Source of the DNA: Opacimonas sp014872805
GTDB lineage: Bacteria; Pseudomonadota; Gammaproteobacteria; Enterobacterales; Alteromonadaceae
NCBI GenBank assembly: GCA_014872805.1
Contig: WKFN01000012.1
Span: forward strand, 1 to 64,000
Direction of reading: 5' to 3'
DNA length: 64,000 nucleotides
The notes under the pieces are model-generated. The model searched no databases, was not told the DNA's origin, and saw only the letters and a list, made by a program, of their open reading frames with translations. Shown one piece after another: positions 62,685-64,000 of the stretch. Position 1 is the first letter of the stretch, and every line of letters begins with the position of its first letter. The position numbers were made by a program, and so were the translations under genes.

Positions 62685-63314
62685 CTATACTTTATAGCCT
62701 GTTGCCACTAAGTAAACCTCCCGAGAGCGTGCTCTTGATGAATCTGGCTTTCGTGTTTTTATAGTGGTAAATGTTTTTTTTAGTTCTTTAAAATACTCAT
62801 CGAAGCCTTCTCCTTGGAATACTTTTATTGCAAACGCACCATTTTTGCCCAACACCTGACGGCACATGTCTAATGCTAACTCGCATAAATACATTGACCG
62901 TGCTTGGTCAACACTCGCGTTTCCGCTCATATTTGGTGCCATATCTGACAATATAATATCTACGCAGGTATCACCAATTCTGTTCAACAAAGTTTCCAAA
63001 ACTTTTTCTTCGCGAAAATCACCTTGTAAAAAATCCACCCCAGCAATCGGATCCATTGGTAATATATCGCATGCAATGACTTGACCTTGAGTACCAACTA
63101 ACTCAGTTGCCAGTTGTGACCAACCGCCTGGTGCCGCCCCCAAATCAACAACCGTCATTCCAGGTTTGATTAATTTGTCTTTCGCTTGGATTTCTTCGAG
63201 CTTAAATACTGCACGAGAACGCAGACCTTGTTTTTGCGCTTTTTGCACATAATGGTCATTAAAGTGTTCGGTAAGCCAGCGTTTAGAACTCGCAGAATGC
63301 TTTTTTTTCGTCAT
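62685..63314 (-). CDS. rlmE: 23S rRNA 2'-O-methyltransferase (U2552)
   Basis: SAM-dependent methylase of U2552 in 23S rRNA, 209 residues from the ATG at 63312-63314 (MTKKKHSASSKRWLTEHFND), the same length as E. coli RlmE. The frame extends 33 codons further but without match. SAM site VVDLGAAPGGWSQLA is near 56-70, with DMAPNMSGN near 124-132 and KVFQGEGF near 164-171, holding the K-D-K-E residues. Upstream of ftsH, divergent from yhbY. Confidence 0.97.
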   Translation of the reverse strand: MTKKKHSASSKRWLTEHFNDHYVQKAQKQGLRSRAVFKLEEIQAKDKLIKPGMTVVDLGAAPGGWSQLATELVGTQGQVIACDILPMDPIAGVDFLQGDFREEKVLETLLNRIGDTCVDIILSDMAPNMSGNASVDQARSMYLCELALDMCRQVLGKNGAFAIKVFQGEGFDEYFKELKKTFTTIKTRKPDSSRARSREVYLVATGYKV

Positions 63315-63396
63315 TGCGTAAAATATTGGTACATAATTATAGATAGAGGTAGAATACACGTTTTCAAGTGTATTGTGCAAAATAACTCGTATTAAT

Positions 63397-63693
63397 ATGG
63401 CATTATCTAACAAACAAAAGCAGTATCTTAAAGGGCTCGCCCACCCACTTAAACCCGTTGTTCAGCTTGGTGGCAATGGTTTTACAGAAGGAGTGTTGGC
63501 AGAAATCGAAAATGCTCTAGCGCATCACGAATTAATCAAGGTCAAAGTGCCGTCTGAGGATCGTGATGAAAAAAAACTCATTATGGACGCCATTATCCGT
63601 GAAACTGGAGCTGAAAAACTGCAAGTTATCGGCCATACGCTTATCATGTACAAGGCTAGTGAAGACAATAAGATAGAACTTCCACGCAAATAA
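63397..63693 (+). CDS. yhbY: CRM-domain ribosome assembly factor YhbY
   Basis: A 98-residue RNA-binding protein acting on the large-subunit precursor. The start is the ATG of MALSNKQKQYLKGLAHPLKP; an upstream TTG would add 8 residues. The CRM signature LGGNGFTEGVL is near 29-39 and HTLIMYK near 80-86. It is divergent from rlmE, as in E. coli. Confidence 0.95.
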   Translation: MALSNKQKQYLKGLAHPLKPVVQLGGNGFTEGVLAEIENALAHHELIKVKVPSEDRDEKKLIMDAIIRETGAEKLQVIGHTLIMYKASEDNKIELPRK

Positions 63694-63710
63694 ACTGTAC
63701 AGGAAGCACT

Positions 63711-64000
63711 ATGCAGATAAGTGAGCAAACGTTTGTTATTACTGGCGCTGGTTCTGGTTTAGGCTTAGCCACCGCAAAATATCTATCTGCACAAGGTGCA
63801 CACTTAGCCTTACTCGATATCAATGCCGAACAATGCCGATGCGCTTTGACTGAACTGCAATCGGACTCGGCTATTTCTTTTGTAGTAGATGTGACAAATG
63901 AGATACAAGTCGAAGATACCTTTGCACAGATTAAGCAAAGCTTTGGTACTGTACATGGTTTAGTCAATTGTGCAGGCATTGCTCCAGCGCAAAGAGTTCT
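63711..64000 (+). CDS. SDR-family oxidoreductase, partial (cut by window end)
   Basis: The first 96 residues of a short-chain dehydrogenase. The NAD(P) loop TGAGSGLGLATAKYL is near 11-25, then LALLDINAE (an acidic residue after strand 2, suggesting NAD), DVTNE near 60-64 and NCAGIAPA near 86-93. The ribosome site AGGA precedes the ATG. The start resembles the 3-hydroxyacyl-CoA dehydrogenase type-2 group of SDRs, but the catalytic Tyr-x-x-x-Lys lies beyond the window. Confidence 0.85.
   Translation, partial: MQISEQTFVITGAGSGLGLATAKYLSAQGAHLALLDINAEQCRCALTELQSDSAISFVVDVTNEIQVEDTFAQIKQSFGTVHGLVNCAGIAPAQRV

Noticed and set aside
1..64000. CRISPR array, rRNA operon, prophage or insertion sequence
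   Set aside because: I saw no regularly spaced repeats, no rRNA sequence, no phage structural genes and no transposase in the window.

Overview
The window reads as a continuous stretch of chromosome from a marine-type gammaproteobacterium, most likely of the order Alteromonadales. This rests on the protein sequences themselves: a TonB-dependent receptor/pullulanase pair, a gltA/sdhCDAB/sucABCD block, smc-zipA-ligA, comEC-msbA-lpxK-ycaR-kdsB and rlmE-ftsH-folP-glmM-tpiA-secG. I could not run any database search, so genus and species are not assigned.

Layout. (1) 1-1.4 kb: an integron-type tyrosine recombinase, with a leftward partial ORF at the window edge that could be a first cassette gene. 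(2) 1.4-9.4 kb: accessory region with a carbamoyltransferase, an SxtJ-like and a DUF5989 (SxtK-like) membrane protein on the minus strand, and divergently two tandem paralogous membrane-anchored SGNH-type proteins and an exported S41-type peptidase. (3) 9.2-17.4 kb: a small exported protein, a pullulanase lipoprotein and its TonB-dependent receptor (starch/pullulan use), then a 53-residue double-glycine-leader peptide. (4) 17.4-29.0 kb: TCA-cycle block sdhCDAB-sucABCD on the minus strand and gltA divergent. (5) 29-36.4 kb: mixed single genes (DUF3429, manC, pirin, tcdA, DedA-like, LysR regulator, a broken gene, fatty-acid hydroxylase, Crp/Fnr regulator). (6) 36.4-45.7 kb: rimO; the lipid A/Kdo operon kdsB-ycaR-lpxK-msbA-comEC; DUF2062; ligA. 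(7) 45.7-53 kb: zipA, smc, cysZ, a HExxH protein, nlpI. (8) 53-64 kb: pnp, three unrecognised plus-strand genes, tRNA-Leu(GAG), then secG, tpiA, glmM, folP, ftsH, rlmE, and divergent yhbY and a partial SDR gene.

How the genes work together: most of the window is housekeeping (central carbon oxidation, outer-membrane lipid A supply, chromosome segregation and division, RNA turnover and rRNA modification). The accessory content is concentrated in 1-17.4 kb.

Best candidates for something new: the 53-residue GG-leader, tyrosine-rich secreted peptide at 17210-17371; the carbamoyltransferase/SxtJ/DUF5989 trio facing two SGNH-type proteins; and the pnp neighbourhood, where the expected rimP-nusA-infB-rbfA-truB-rpsO block is absent and three orphan genes sit in its place. 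Also notable are a ComEC without its metallo-beta-lactamase domain, a decayed gene at 34.4-34.8 kb, and divergent start codons that overlap within one CATG.
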